A stretch of DNA of 64,000 nucleotides from CALBPI01 sp038524795 (GTDB taxonomy: Bacteria > Pseudomonadota > Gammaproteobacteria > Steroidobacterales > Woeseiaceae). Within the stretch, counting starts at the first letter, position 1. The number at the start of each line of letters is the position of its first letter. Positions 42,553 through 51,822 of this stretch are shown one piece after another. The stretch is taken from positions 248,001-312,000 of the forward strand of contig JBCBIJ010000001.1 of assembly GCA_038524795.1 (NCBI GenBank), read 5' to 3'. A model generated the notes under the pieces. The model was not told where the DNA came from, ran no database searches, and worked only from the letters and a program-made list of their open reading frames with translations. A program made the position numbers and the translations under genes.

Positions 42553-45318
42553 ATGAGTGCGTTTACGGATTACCTCGAAGACATCGAAAGCAGGAAGACC
42601 CAGGGGCTGCACGCCAAGCCCATCGATGACGCGGCGCTGACCGCCGAGCTCATCGCCCAGATTGTCGAGCCCGGCCACGAGCACCGTGCCGCCTCGCTCG
42701 AATTCCTCGTCTACAACACGCTGCCCGGTACCACCGGGGCGGCACGCGAGAAAGCGGCCTTCCTCAAGGACGTTATCGAAAAGCGCGTCACGGTCGAGGA
42801 AATCTCCACAGAATTTGCTTTCGAGCTGCTCTCGCACATGCAGGGCGGGCCCTCGATCGAAGTGCTGCTGGACCTGGCGCTTGGTGACGACGCCGCAACG
42901 GCCGCGAGTGCAGCCGAGGTGCTGAAACAGCAGGTCTTTCTCTACGAAGCCGACACGGACCGCCTGGCCGAGGCCTACAAGGCCGGCAGCGAGATCGCCA
43001 AGTCGCTGCTCGAGAGCTACGCGAACGCCGAGTTCTTCACGGAGCTGGCCGACGTTGATGACGAGATCAAAGTCGTTTCCTACGTTGCCGCCATTGGCGA
43101 CGTCTCAACCGACCTGCTCTCGCCGGGCAAGGAAGCGCACTCCCGCTCAGACCGCGAGCTGCACGGCAAAAGCCTCATGGACCCAGGCGCGCAGGCTGAG
43201 ATCGCCGCGCTCAAGGAACAGCACCCCGACAAGCGCGTCATGCTCGTCGCCGAGAAAGGCACCATGGGTGTGGGCTCCTCACGCATGTCGGGCGTCAACA
43301 ACGTCGCACTCTGGACGGGCATCCAGGCCAGCCCCTACATCCCGTTTATCAACATCGCGCCCATCGTTGCGGGCACGAACGGCATCTCACCGATCTTCCT
43401 GACGACCGTGGGCGTCACGGGCGGCATCGGGCTCGACCTCGATAACTGGACCAAGAAGGTCGGCGCCGACGGCAACACGGTGCTCGACGAAGACGGCGAG
43501 CCCGTGCTCGAGCAGCAGTTCTCGGTCGACACGGGCACGGTGCTCACGATCAACCTGCGCGAGAAAAAGCTCTACAACGAAGACGGCAGCGAAGTGCTCG
43601 CCGACATCTCGAAGGCGCTCACGCCACAGAAGCTCGAGTTCATCCGCGCGCGCGGCTCTTACGCCGTCGTGTTCGGCAAGAAGCTGCAGAGCTTCGCGGC
43701 CGAGACGCTGGGCGTGGACATGCCGGCCGTGTACGCCACCTCGAAAGAGGTCTCGCACGAAGGTCAGGGCCTCACAGCCGTTGAGAAGATTTTCAACAAG
43801 AATGCCGTGGGCACGACGCCCGGCAAGGCGCTGCACGCGGGCTCCGACGTACGCGTCAAGGTGAACATCGTCGGCTCGCAGGACACGACGGGGCTCATGA
43901 CCTCGCAGGAACTCGAGATGATGGCCGCCACGGTCATCTCGCCGACGCTCGACGGCGCCTACCAGTCGGGCTGTCACACGGCATCCGTCTGGGACCGCAA
44001 GGCGCAGCGCAACATTCCGAAACTCATGACCTTCATGAACGACTTCGGCCTGATTACGGCGCGCGACCCCAAGGGTCAGTACCACGCGATGACCGACGTC
44101 ATCCACAAGGTGCTCAACGACATCACCGTCGACGACTCGGACGTCATCATCGGCGGCGACTCGCACACGCGCATGTCCAAGGGCGTCGCCTTCGGCGCCG
44201 ACTCGGGCACGGTCGCACTCGCGCTGGCCACGGGTGAGGCGACGATGCCGATCCCCGAATCGGTGAAGGTCATGTTCAAAGGCACGCTCAAGCCGCACAT
44301 GGACTTCCGCGACGTCGTGCACGCGACGCAGGCACAGATGCTGCAGCAGTTCGGCGACAACATCTTCCAGGGTCGCATCATCGAAGTGCACATCGGCACG
44401 CTACTCGCCGACCAGGCGTTCACGTTCACGGACTGGACGGCCGAGATGAAGGCCAAGGCCTCGATCTGCATTTCGACCGACGAGACGCTGATCGAGTCGC
44501 TCGAAATCGCCAAGAGCCGCATCGGCATCATGATCGACAAGGGCATGGATAACGATCGCGGTGTCCTGGCAGGGCTCGTTGCGAAAGCCGATCGCCGCAT
44601 CGCCGAGATCCGTTCGGGCGAGCGTCCCGCGCTCTCGCCGGATGCTAACGCCAAGTACGTGGCCGAGTTCACGGTCGACCTCGACCAGATCATCGAGCCC
44701 ATGATTGCCGACCCTGACGTCAACAACGACGACGTCTCGAAGCGCTACACGCACGACACGATCCGTCCAATTTCCTACTACGGCGGCACGAAGCAGGTTG
44801 ATCTCGGCTTCGTCGGGTCCTGCATGGTGCACAAGGGCGACATGAAGATCCTCGCCCAGATCCTGCAGAACCTCGAGTCGCAGAATGGCGGCGTCGAGTT
44901 CAAGGCGCCGTTGGTCGTGGCACCGCCGACGTACAACATCGTCGACGAGCTCAAGGAAGAAGGCGACTGGGCCGTGCTGCAGAAATACTCGGGCTTTGAG
45001 TTCGATGACGCATCACCCAAGAACGCGGCGCGTCTCAAGTACGAGAACATGCTTTACCTCGAGCGCCCGGGCTGCAACCTCTGCATGGGCAACCAGGAAA
45101 AGGCCGAGAAAGGCGACACGGTCATGGCCACGTCAACACGCCTGTTCCAGGGCCGCGTCGTTGAGGACTCCGACGAGAAGAAAGGCGAATCACTGCTCGC
45201 CTCAACACCCGTCGTCGTGCTGTCGTCGATCCTGGGTCGCACGCCGACGCTTGCGGAATACACCGCCGCCGTCGACGGCATCGACCTGACCGAGTACGTG
45301 CCCCCGCAGGCGGCTTGA
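42553..45318 (+). CDS. acnB: aconitate hydratase B
   Basis: A 921-residue enzyme of the AcnB class (citrate to isocitrate in the TCA cycle; possibly also 2-methylisocitrate dehydratase). The N-terminal HEAT-like domain (LEFLVYNTLPGTTGAAREKA) is followed by the AcnB swivel domain and the catalytic domains with GVGSSRMSGVNNVALW, VIIGGDSHTRMSKGVAFGAD and the Fe-S ligands in VGSCMVHKGD and RPGCNLCMGNQ (three Cys). GRVVEDSDEKKGESLLA-type C-terminus carries the Arg/Ser substrate residues. About 55 residues longer than the E. coli enzyme. ATG 42553 is the start; the 255-bp upstream gap holds a TATACT at 42460-42465 as a possible -10. Confidence 0.97.
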   Translation: MSAFTDYLEDIESRKTQGLHAKPIDDAALTAELIAQIVEPGHEHRAASLEFLVYNTLPGTTGAAREKAAFLKDVIEKRVTVEEISTEFAFELLSHMQGGPSIEVLLDLALGDDAATAASAAEVLKQQVFLYEADTDRLAEAYKAGSEIAKSLLESYANAEFFTELADVDDEIKVVSYVAAIGDVSTDLLSPGKEAHSRSDRELHGKSLMDPGAQAEIAALKEQHPDKRVMLVAEKGTMGVGSSRMSGVNNVALWTGIQASPYIPFINIAPIVAGTNGISPIFLTTVGVTGGIGLDLDNWTKKVGADGNTVLDEDGEPVLEQQFSVDTGTVLTINLREKKLYNEDGSEVLADISKALTPQKLEFIRARGSYAVVFGKKLQSFAAETLGVDMPAVYATSKEVSHEGQGLTAVEKIFNKNAVGTTPGKALHAGSDVRVKVNIVGSQDTTGLMTSQELEMMAATVISPTLDGAYQSGCHTASVWDRKAQRNIPKLMTFMNDFGLITARDPKGQYHAMTDVIHKVLNDITVDDSDVIIGGDSHTRMSKGVAFGADSGTVALALATGEATMPIPESVKVMFKGTLKPHMDFRDVVHATQAQMLQQFGDNIFQGRIIEVHIGTLLADQAFTFTDWTAEMKAKASICISTDETLIESLEIAKSRIGIMIDKGMDNDRGVLAGLVAKADRRIAEIRSGERPALSPDANAKYVAEFTVDLDQIIEPMIADPDVNNDDVSKRYTHDTIRPISYYGGTKQVDLGFVGSCMVHKGDMKILAQILQNLESQNGGVEFKAPLVVAPPTYNIVDELKEEGDWAVLQKYSGFEFDDASPKNAARLKYENMLYLERPGCNLCMGNQEKAEKGDTVMATSTRLFQGRVVEDSDEKKGESLLASTPVVVLSSILGRTPTLAEYTAAVDGIDLTEYVPPQAA

Positions 45319-45337
45319 TCGCCCTCGCTGAGTTTTC

Positions 45338-46732
45338 GTGATGCTTCGAACCTGCCTCGTGGGCTTGTGCCTGCTCGTCCCTGCCGCCCACGCGCAAGAG
45401 GTCGCCGAGATTCCGGAACCCGTGCGTACGACGGTCAAGCAGCTGATCGAGCGTGGTCTCAGCGACGAGGTGGGCTACCACTTCGTTCGTGACCTGACGA
45501 CCGAAGTCGGTCCTCGGCTTGCGGGCTCCGAAGCCGAAGCACGCGCACGCAGCTGGTCGACACAGAAGCTCGCGGAACTTGGGTTCAAGGAAATCCGAAC
45601 GGAGGGCTTCGAGATTCCATTCTGGGCCCGCCGGGTGGATCGCGCGCGCATCGTGTCGCCCGCGCGGCAGAACCTCGTCATCACCGCGCTGGGCGGATCA
45701 ACCTCAACGCCCGTCGGCGGCGTCGAAGCCGAGGTCATTCGCTTCGAAAGCATGGCCGAGCTGCGGGCGGCCAGCGCCGACATCGTCTCGGGCAAGCTTG
45801 TGTTCATTGACGAGAAGATGACCCGCACGCAGGACGGCTCGGGCTACGGCCTGGCCGTTCGCAAGCGCCGCAATTGCGCCACGGTGACCAGCGAAAAAGG
45901 CGGCGCCGCGTGCCTGATTCGTTCCGTCGGCACGCAGGCACGCCGTTTTGCTCACACGGGCATGATGGCGCGCGGCAAAGCGGTTGGCGACGGCGTGGCC
46001 GTCGCGCTCTCGCCACCCGACGCCGAACAGATCACGCGCTTGCTCAACAAGGGGCCCGTGCGTTTGCATCTCGATGTTCAGGTCGAGACACGTGAGAAGG
46101 CACCCTCGGGCAATGTCATTGCGGAAATCAAAGGCCGCGAAAATCCCGAGGAGATCGTACTCATCGGTTGCCACCTCGACAGCTGGGACCTGGGCACGGG
46201 TGCCGTCGATGACGGCGCGGGCTGCGGCATCGTCGTGGGCGCGGCACATCTCATCAAGTCGCTTGGGACTGCGCCGCGTCGCACCATCCGCGTCGTGCTT
46301 TACGGTTCCGAGGAAGTCGGTTTGCTGGGCGGTCGCTACTACGCGCAACGCCACGCCGATAACCTCGACAACCACGTCTTCGCCGCCGAGAGCGATTTCG
46401 GCGCGGGTAAGATCTGGCGTTTCCAGACACGCTTCGGCGAGGGCGCACTGCCCTACGCTCGCGCCATCCAGCAAGTGCTCGCACCTTTGGGTATCTCGCC
46501 GGGCAACAATCAGGCCTTTGGTGGCCCCGACATCTCCATGCTGCCGCGCTCTGGCGTGCCCGTGGTAACGCCGCGTCAAAACGGTTGGGACTATTTCGAC
46601 CTGCACCACACGCCCGACGACACGTTCGACAAGATCGACCACGACGACTTCAACCAGAATGTCGCCGCGTACGCAGCCTTCACCTACCTGGCTGCGGAAA
46701 TGGGCTGGGATTTTCGCAAAGCCGCCGAATAG
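45338..46732 (+). CDS. secreted M28-family zinc aminopeptidase
   Basis: A 464-residue peptidase from GTG 45338 (ATG 45341 is equally possible) with a signal peptide ending at AAHAQ. A PA-like domain insert lies around 110-230. The M28 metal centre is visible as GCHLDSWDLGTGAVDDGAG (His and bridging Asp), VLYGSEEVGLLGG (catalytic Glu-Glu), AAESDFGAGKIW (Asp) and YFDLHHTPDDTFD (His). All ligands are present, so it should be an active di-zinc aminopeptidase in the periplasm or outside. Mammalian glutamate carboxypeptidase relatives share this layout. It follows acnB by 19 bp and may be cotranscribed with it. Confidence 0.93.
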   Translation: MMLRTCLVGLCLLVPAAHAQEVAEIPEPVRTTVKQLIERGLSDEVGYHFVRDLTTEVGPRLAGSEAEARARSWSTQKLAELGFKEIRTEGFEIPFWARRVDRARIVSPARQNLVITALGGSTSTPVGGVEAEVIRFESMAELRAASADIVSGKLVFIDEKMTRTQDGSGYGLAVRKRRNCATVTSEKGGAACLIRSVGTQARRFAHTGMMARGKAVGDGVAVALSPPDAEQITRLLNKGPVRLHLDVQVETREKAPSGNVIAEIKGRENPEEIVLIGCHLDSWDLGTGAVDDGAGCGIVVGAAHLIKSLGTAPRRTIRVVLYGSEEVGLLGGRYYAQRHADNLDNHVFAAESDFGAGKIWRFQTRFGEGALPYARAIQQVLAPLGISPGNNQAFGGPDISMLPRSGVPVVTPRQNGWDYFDLHHTPDDTFDKIDHDDFNQNVAAYAAFTYLAAEMGWDFRKAAE

Positions 46733-46781
46733 TCAGGTCTTGCGCGACGTGACGGCGCCGTCGTGACACGCTCCTCGCGAC

Positions 46782-46799
46782 GACACCGGAATTGGTGAC
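46782..46799. promoter_or_regulatory. putative response-regulator binding site, copy 1
   Basis: GACACCGGAATTGGTGAC ends 54 bp before the response-regulator ATG. Its complement matches the site at 49415-49432 at 17 of 18 positions. The outer CACC/GGTG arms are inverted repeats, as expected for a dimeric LuxR-type helix-turn-helix protein. Autoregulation of the operon is the simplest reading. Confidence 0.65.
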
Positions 46800-46853
46800 A
46801 ACAACCGCCTGGTTCAGCTTGCCTCGGTCAACGAGCTGTGGACACTATGCGTC

Positions 46854-47513
46854 ATGGCCAAAGCAACACGTGTATTTGTGCTCGAGGATGATGCACGCAC
46901 GCGTGACAGTCTCCTGCGCAAGCTTGCCGCCTCGGCGTCGATAGAGATCGCGGGCGCCGCAGGATCGCTCGCCGACGCGCGTGCAGCGCTTTCCGGGCTC
47001 GGGGTCGATGCTTTTCTGTTTGACCTGCAGTTGCCGGACGGCAACGCCATTGATCTCATTCGGGAGCAGCGTGCCGAGCGTCCGAAAGCCCCCACACTGG
47101 TGATATCCGTCTTCGGTGACGAGGAGCGCGTCATCGCTGCCATCGAGGCCGGTGCCCAGGGTTATCTGCTCAAGGATGATTCGGGTGAGGACCTCGCGGA
47201 CGCGGTCCATCGCGCCATCGCGGGCGAGTCACCGATCTCGCCAGCGATTGCACGCCATCTCATCCGTCGCTTTCAGGCAACGCCCAACACCACAGAGCCC
47301 GCATCAGAGAATCCGTTATCGGAGCGTGAGCTCGAAGTGCTTCAGCTCGCGGCAAAAGGACTGACCTATCAGGAGACCGCGCAGATTCTCGGCGTCAGCA
47401 TAAACACCATCGGGACCTACACGCGACGCGTCTATCAAAAGCTCGCCGTGACGTCTCGCGCCCAGGCCATCTTCGAAGCCCGCCAAATGGGCTGGATGGG
47501 TAATGACTCGTGA
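46854..47513 (+). CDS. NarL/LuxR-type response regulator
   Basis: A 219-residue two-component regulator. The receiver domain (about 4-125) has VFVLEDDAR (acidic pocket), AFLFDLQLPDG (phosphoacceptor Asp near residue 56), VISVFGDE (Thr/Ser region, here Ser) and YLLKDD (Lys). The LuxR HTH (about 155-215) reads LSERELEVLQLAAKGLTYQE followed by TAQILGVSINTIGTYTRRVY. It overlaps the histidine kinase gene by 4 bp, so the two are a cognate pair. An 18-bp element upstream is shared with the promoter of the following lipoprotein operon, suggesting which genes it controls. Confidence 0.95.
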   Translation: MAKATRVFVLEDDARTRDSLLRKLAASASIEIAGAAGSLADARAALSGLGVDAFLFDLQLPDGNAIDLIREQRAERPKAPTLVISVFGDEERVIAAIEAGAQGYLLKDDSGEDLADAVHRAIAGESPISPAIARHLIRRFQATPNTTEPASENPLSERELEVLQLAAKGLTYQETAQILGVSINTIGTYTRRVYQKLAVTSRAQAIFEARQMGWMGNDS

Positions 47514-49384
47514 CGACAGGCGCGAGACCGATGAAGCGGGTGTTGATGTACGGCGCGTACGGCGTGCTCTATGTTGCGATGCCATTGATCGTCTTGGCGA
47601 TCCTCTACGTCGTCGATCAACCCTACAACGTCCCGAGCGCCTACCGCGTCCTGCCGACCGAGTGGGTACGCAGTTTCTCTGAGACACCACCGACAAACGG
47701 CTGGTCCGACGATACAAGCCGCTGGCCGCCGGGGCGCCAAGACGGTGAGCCGTTTACGAGCGTCTGGTACCGATACACGGTTCCGGAACGCCTGGATACG
47801 CCAACGCTCTACATCCCCTATGGGTTTGGCAACTTTGAGGTTTGGCAGGGCGGTACGCGGCTCTACCAACTCGCGACACCTAAGCCACCGCTCGCCTACA
47901 GCCGAACGTCCATCGCCGTGCCACTGCGTGACGGTGACGTCGGGTCCCGCATTGAAGTCCGTCTGACGCGACAGGCGTCGTACAGTGGCATTCGTTACGT
48001 GTTTGTCGCGCCGTCCGATTTGGCAGCGCGCGACGCCAGTGACCAGGCGCTGTTCGAAACCCAGCTGCCCATCGCAGTACTGGTCCTCATGCTGGGCTTT
48101 GCGGCTGCCGTCGGCGCGATGTTTGCGCTGCGCCCCAAAGAGAGGCACTACGGCTGGTATGCACTGACGATTGGACTCTGGGCCGCGCATTCCATTCACG
48201 GCCTCATTGAAGCGATTCCGTTCGCACACTTCGTCTGGTTCGCGCTGCGCTATGTCTTGCTGAATTGGCTGCTCGCCGAGCTGTTCTTCGTGAATCGGTA
48301 CTTCGGGATACGAGCGCCGCGACTGGAGGGGTTCTGCGCGGCAGTCAGCGTCCTCGTCTCGCTGGGGCTCATCGCCGTCGCCAGTGTTGCGGCCTCCAGC
48401 TTGGAGAACGAGGCGCGGTTCTTTGCGAGCTTTACGGTGGTGAATCTCTGGTTTCTGCTGCTGGCTTTCATCGTCACATCGCGCTACTTCGTCGCGGTTC
48501 GCAAACACTGGGATTTTGACAGTGTCAGCCTGTGGCTTGCGTCGGCCGTCGTGATCGGCATCGGTATCCGCGACCTGGTTTACGAGGCCATGCCGCCGGG
48601 GACGGTTCCTGGCTCCGTGTTCTACCTGCAATACGCCGCGGTCGTGCCGCTCATTCTCTTCGGCATCCAGCTGATTCGGAGATTCGCGCGTGATGCACGC
48701 ACGGCTGAACTGCGCAATGAAGCACTGAATCAGATCGTGGAAGAACGTACGACGGCGCTGGAAAAAACCTACCAGCAGCTCTCCGAGGAGGCGCAGAAAC
48801 GTGCCCTGGCGGAAGAACGCAGCCGTCTCATGCGCGACATGCACGACGGGCTCGGCGGTCAGCTTGTGCACGCACTGGCGCTCAGCGAGCAGGTCGACGA
48901 CGCGGACCTCAAACGCGCGCTGCGGCTCGCCCTTGATGACCTCAGGCTCATCGTGGACTCGTTGTCGCCCACAGCCAACTCGCTTCAAGACCTCATGGCC
49001 TCCTACCGCCACCGCGTGAGTCGACTGCTCCAGCGCACGGGCTTCAACGTGAGCTGGGATATCGCCGATGAAACGGATAGCGTGACGCTGAAGCCCAATG
49101 AGGCATTGAGCGTGTTGCGGATCGTGCAGGAAGCCGTGACCAACGCGGTACGTCACTCGGGCGGCGACACCTTACAAATCGCGGTTGCACGCGTCGCCGA
49201 CGGCTTGCAACTGACGATTCGCGACAACGGCGCAGGCATGCCGGAATCCGTGGTTGAGCGCGGGCTGCGCAATATGCGGGTGCGTGCCGCGGAGCTCGGC
49301 GCCGGTCTCAATATCAGTAGCACCTCGGGTGACACGGCGGTCACCATGCACCTGCCTCTGGCCGGTGGCGCCCCCGCCACGTGA
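47510..49384 (+). CDS. 7TM sensor histidine kinase (7TMR-DISM type, HisKA_3)
   Basis: A 624-residue kinase from GTG 47510 (GTGA overlap with the regulator; ATG 47531 is a possible alternative). One N-terminal helix is followed by a periplasmic beta-rich sensor domain (about 40-185), then seven membrane helices (about 188-400), a coiled coil (LNQIVEERTTALEKTYQQLS) and the HisKA_3 dimerisation domain with RSRLMRDMHDGLGGQLVHAL, in which the His is phosphorylated. The ATP-binding domain contains VLRIVQEAVTNAVRHSGG and IRDNGAGMPE. This is the 7TMR-DISM layout, whose extracellular domain usually senses a carbohydrate-like or other small ligand. It should control the 49490 lipoprotein operon. Confidence 0.93.
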   Translation: MTTGARPMKRVLMYGAYGVLYVAMPLIVLAILYVVDQPYNVPSAYRVLPTEWVRSFSETPPTNGWSDDTSRWPPGRQDGEPFTSVWYRYTVPERLDTPTLYIPYGFGNFEVWQGGTRLYQLATPKPPLAYSRTSIAVPLRDGDVGSRIEVRLTRQASYSGIRYVFVAPSDLAARDASDQALFETQLPIAVLVLMLGFAAAVGAMFALRPKERHYGWYALTIGLWAAHSIHGLIEAIPFAHFVWFALRYVLLNWLLAELFFVNRYFGIRAPRLEGFCAAVSVLVSLGLIAVASVAASSLENEARFFASFTVVNLWFLLLAFIVTSRYFVAVRKHWDFDSVSLWLASAVVIGIGIRDLVYEAMPPGTVPGSVFYLQYAAVVPLILFGIQLIRRFARDARTAELRNEALNQIVEERTTALEKTYQQLSEEAQKRALAEERSRLMRDMHDGLGGQLVHALALSEQVDDADLKRALRLALDDLRLIVDSLSPTANSLQDLMASYRHRVSRLLQRTGFNVSWDIADETDSVTLKPNEALSVLRIVQEAVTNAVRHSGGDTLQIAVARVADGLQLTIRDNGAGMPESVVERGLRNMRVRAAELGAGLNISSTSGDTAVTMHLPLAGGAPAT

Positions 49385-49414
49385 TACGAAGGCGCGGCCT
49401 GTCCCAGCCCGCGC

Positions 49415-49432
49415 GTCACTAATTCCGGTGTC
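49415..49432. promoter_or_regulatory. putative response-regulator binding site, copy 2
   Basis: GTCACTAATTCCGGTGTC is the inverted copy of the 46782-46799 site with one mismatch. It ends 57 bp before the ATG of the first lipoprotein gene, almost the same distance as copy 1 to the regulator gene. It lies between the kinase stop and the lipoprotein start, so it marks a separate promoter. Confidence 0.65.
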
Positions 49433-49489
49433 ATCGGGTCACGACCCGGAGCGCTAGCCTGCAGCACATCTTGTTTGGATGTGACTGCC

Positions 49490-51808
49490 ATGCCCGCTCG
49501 TACCTTGCTCCTGTTCGCCGTGATGACAACGTTGCTGCAGGGTTGTTTCAGATCCGGAAACATCACGCTTAGCTCGACCGACGGCTACATGAACTGCATA
49601 CGTCTCGACCGCGAGCCCGTTGCCGACGAGATGGCCGGGCGCTGCGGCACAAACCAGAGCTCACGATCAAAGACGGGCACATTTCATCGCGACATCGATC
49701 GCGAGCTGCGCGCCGACGTGCTGCCGATCAGCATCCCACGCGATCTCGCGGCAAAGCTGCCCGTGTCGGACTGTCTCTGGGTCGGCACGAGCCAGAACGG
49801 CGCCGGTGAACTCGTAGCGCCTCAATGGGAGCAGGTGTCCCAAGTGAGCGTACTGCTCGGGGGCGAGCCCGCTGACGACCCTGAATCCTACGTCAGCATC
49901 GGGCAATTTTCGGGCTGCCGAGCGGATCGCGTCTATCCGCGGCGTAGCATCAATGACAACGAGATCACAGGTCGATCCTGCTTATCCGACGAGTTGGCGA
50001 GACTGGGTGACGATGCTTTCTTCGGCCTGTCTTCCGGCTTCCTTGACTCGTACAAGTCGACCTGTGATCTCTATGACCGCAGGCACTGGGGCGGCGAGGG
50101 CCTCGGCAATCTGCGCACATGGGAGTTTGGTGACGACGGCTATGGCCAATGTGCGCCCCATTCGCTACCTGGCAAGGTCGCACCTGAGTGGCCTGATCTC
50201 ATCAGCTCCTGCTCACAAGCAGACACCTCACTTGCGGACGACGTGGCCTTCGAGAAGACGCTAACCGTCCGCGAAGATGCACACTTCGTGGTCGATGTTG
50301 AGAAACGTCGCGTGCTGTGGCCACGTGTGCGCGCTGTGGTCGACGATCGGACCATCGCGCGTCGCCTGCTGTTCTTTGGCCAATCCGGCTCCTGGGAAAC
50401 GAGGACTCTGGCGCAGGACGCCGACGGCCAGCGTTGGGAAGAGAATTTCTCCACGATGGTTCGCGTGCGACGGGTGCGCTTGTTTTCCGTCAGCTCGACA
50501 GTCGCTGATGACCGTGAGTACCACCCGCTGGACCCGCTGACGCTCACCCTTGTCGACCGAGCCGACAACGACAACCCCATCGAATGCACACCGACGGGTG
50601 ACGCCTTCGACTTGCCGGCCTGCGGCATCGATGCGACGCCCACCTATCTCCTGAACACGCTTGAGGCATCGAGCGACCCGCTGCTCGCGCCACTGCGCTG
50701 GGAAATCTCGGGCAGACTTCTGGCACTCAATCGCGATTGGTATCTTGAGTTCGAACTCGACTCCGTGTTTCGAACCCGAACGGCGACCTTGGCGGCGGAT
50801 GTTTCTGCCGTCGATTTCGGCCAGGTTTCGCAAGACAACGTGCGCTCGAAGGGCATCACAATCCGCAACGTGGGCAGCGGCCAATTCGTTATTGACAGCG
50901 TCGAGATCGACCCCGGCTTTGGTGACGCTGCGCAATTTGATGCGCGCCGGCTTGATGACCCCATCACCGTTCCGCAGCCGCTCATTGCGACTCAGGATGG
51001 CTCCGGCGGCATCGAGTATTCCGACGGGGGTTGGGACACGCCTTACGACCGCAGTGCGCTGCGGATCATCGGCGACGCCGTACTCATTCCCCGCGCCTCG
51101 CCCGACCGAGGAGACCTCGAGGTACTCGGCGTGCCGCTCATGATCGAAAACGGCACACCGATCGTCCAAACGGACAACCCGGACATCAGTGGTTTCACGC
51201 CTGAACCTGGTGTGTCGTACCCAATGACCTACCGCGCGTGGATGGAATGGCCCCTGCCACGGTCGTTATCGCCCAATGACGCGCGCCGAATCCAGGTCGA
51301 TGTCCGGCCGCAGCAAGTTGGCCCGCTCAAAGCACGGCTGCACGTCAGCGGCTACCCCCTGCACGCGCCGCAATCGCGCAGCACGATCAGCGTCACCCTC
51401 GAGGCCTACGGACTGACGGGACCGCGCAGCGAGATTCTGCCTGGGCTCATGCAGCTGCCCGTAGGCGTCGAGGCGCGTGACACCGGCAACGCCATCATTG
51501 CGAGCACAGGTGACCAGAACCTGATCGTTGAAACCACCGTGCTCGAGGACACGGGCGCAGCGGGACACGTCGGGGACGTCGCGAATTTTCGCATCGACTA
51601 CGCCCCAACCGCCTACAGCGCCGTTGCGCCAGGCGCATCAGAACTCATCACCATTCAGTACAACCCGGGCTGCTTCTTTGCGGTCCCACCCGGCGGCAAA
51701 CACCAGGCACGGCTGCGTATCAAGACCAACACTGGTACCCACGACATCGCCTTGCGCGGCGACCCAAATCGGTGGGCGCAAGCGAACGGCTGCGGTCCCG
51801 GCGAATAG
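49490..51808 (+). CDS. large lipoprotein with choice-of-anchor D-like domain
   Basis: From ATG 49490 the product has 772 residues and a lipobox TLLQGC (Cys about residue 18). The N-terminal half (about 25-420) resembles no family I know; it is rich in Cys (for example SDCLWVGTSQNG, FSGCRADRVYPRR). Around residue 430-500 the segment VSAVDFGQVSQDNVRSKGIT followed by IRNVGSGQFVIDSVEI is a choice-of-anchor D / ASH-type immunoglobulin-like domain, and a second such domain appears near the C-terminus (QNLIVETTVLEDTGAAGHVG). Exported and membrane-attached, probably surface-exposed. It is followed after 14 bp by another large lipoprotein and preceded by a regulator site, so both belong to one regulated unit. 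Confidence 0.75.
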   Translation: MPARTLLLFAVMTTLLQGCFRSGNITLSSTDGYMNCIRLDREPVADEMAGRCGTNQSSRSKTGTFHRDIDRELRADVLPISIPRDLAAKLPVSDCLWVGTSQNGAGELVAPQWEQVSQVSVLLGGEPADDPESYVSIGQFSGCRADRVYPRRSINDNEITGRSCLSDELARLGDDAFFGLSSGFLDSYKSTCDLYDRRHWGGEGLGNLRTWEFGDDGYGQCAPHSLPGKVAPEWPDLISSCSQADTSLADDVAFEKTLTVREDAHFVVDVEKRRVLWPRVRAVVDDRTIARRLLFFGQSGSWETRTLAQDADGQRWEENFSTMVRVRRVRLFSVSSTVADDREYHPLDPLTLTLVDRADNDNPIECTPTGDAFDLPACGIDATPTYLLNTLEASSDPLLAPLRWEISGRLLALNRDWYLEFELDSVFRTRTATLAADVSAVDFGQVSQDNVRSKGITIRNVGSGQFVIDSVEIDPGFGDAAQFDARRLDDPITVPQPLIATQDGSGGIEYSDGGWDTPYDRSALRIIGDAVLIPRASPDRGDLEVLGVPLMIENGTPIVQTDNPDISGFTPEPGVSYPMTYRAWMEWPLPRSLSPNDARRIQVDVRPQQVGPLKARLHVSGYPLHAPQSRSTISVTLEAYGLTGPRSEILPGLMQLPVGVEARDTGNAIIASTGDQNLIVETTVLEDTGAAGHVGDVANFRIDYAPTAYSAVAPGASELITIQYNPGCFFAVPPGGKHQARLRIKTNTGTHDIALRGDPNRWAQANGCGPGE

Positions 51809-51822
51809 ACAGGAGCATCACG

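Noticed and set aside
43387..44391. 334-residue minus-strand ORF in acnB
   Set aside because: AcnB is unambiguous on the other strand; this is a shadow frame.
47435..49156. 573-residue minus-strand ORF
   Set aside because: It is antisense to the histidine kinase, whose H-box and ATPase motifs are intact.
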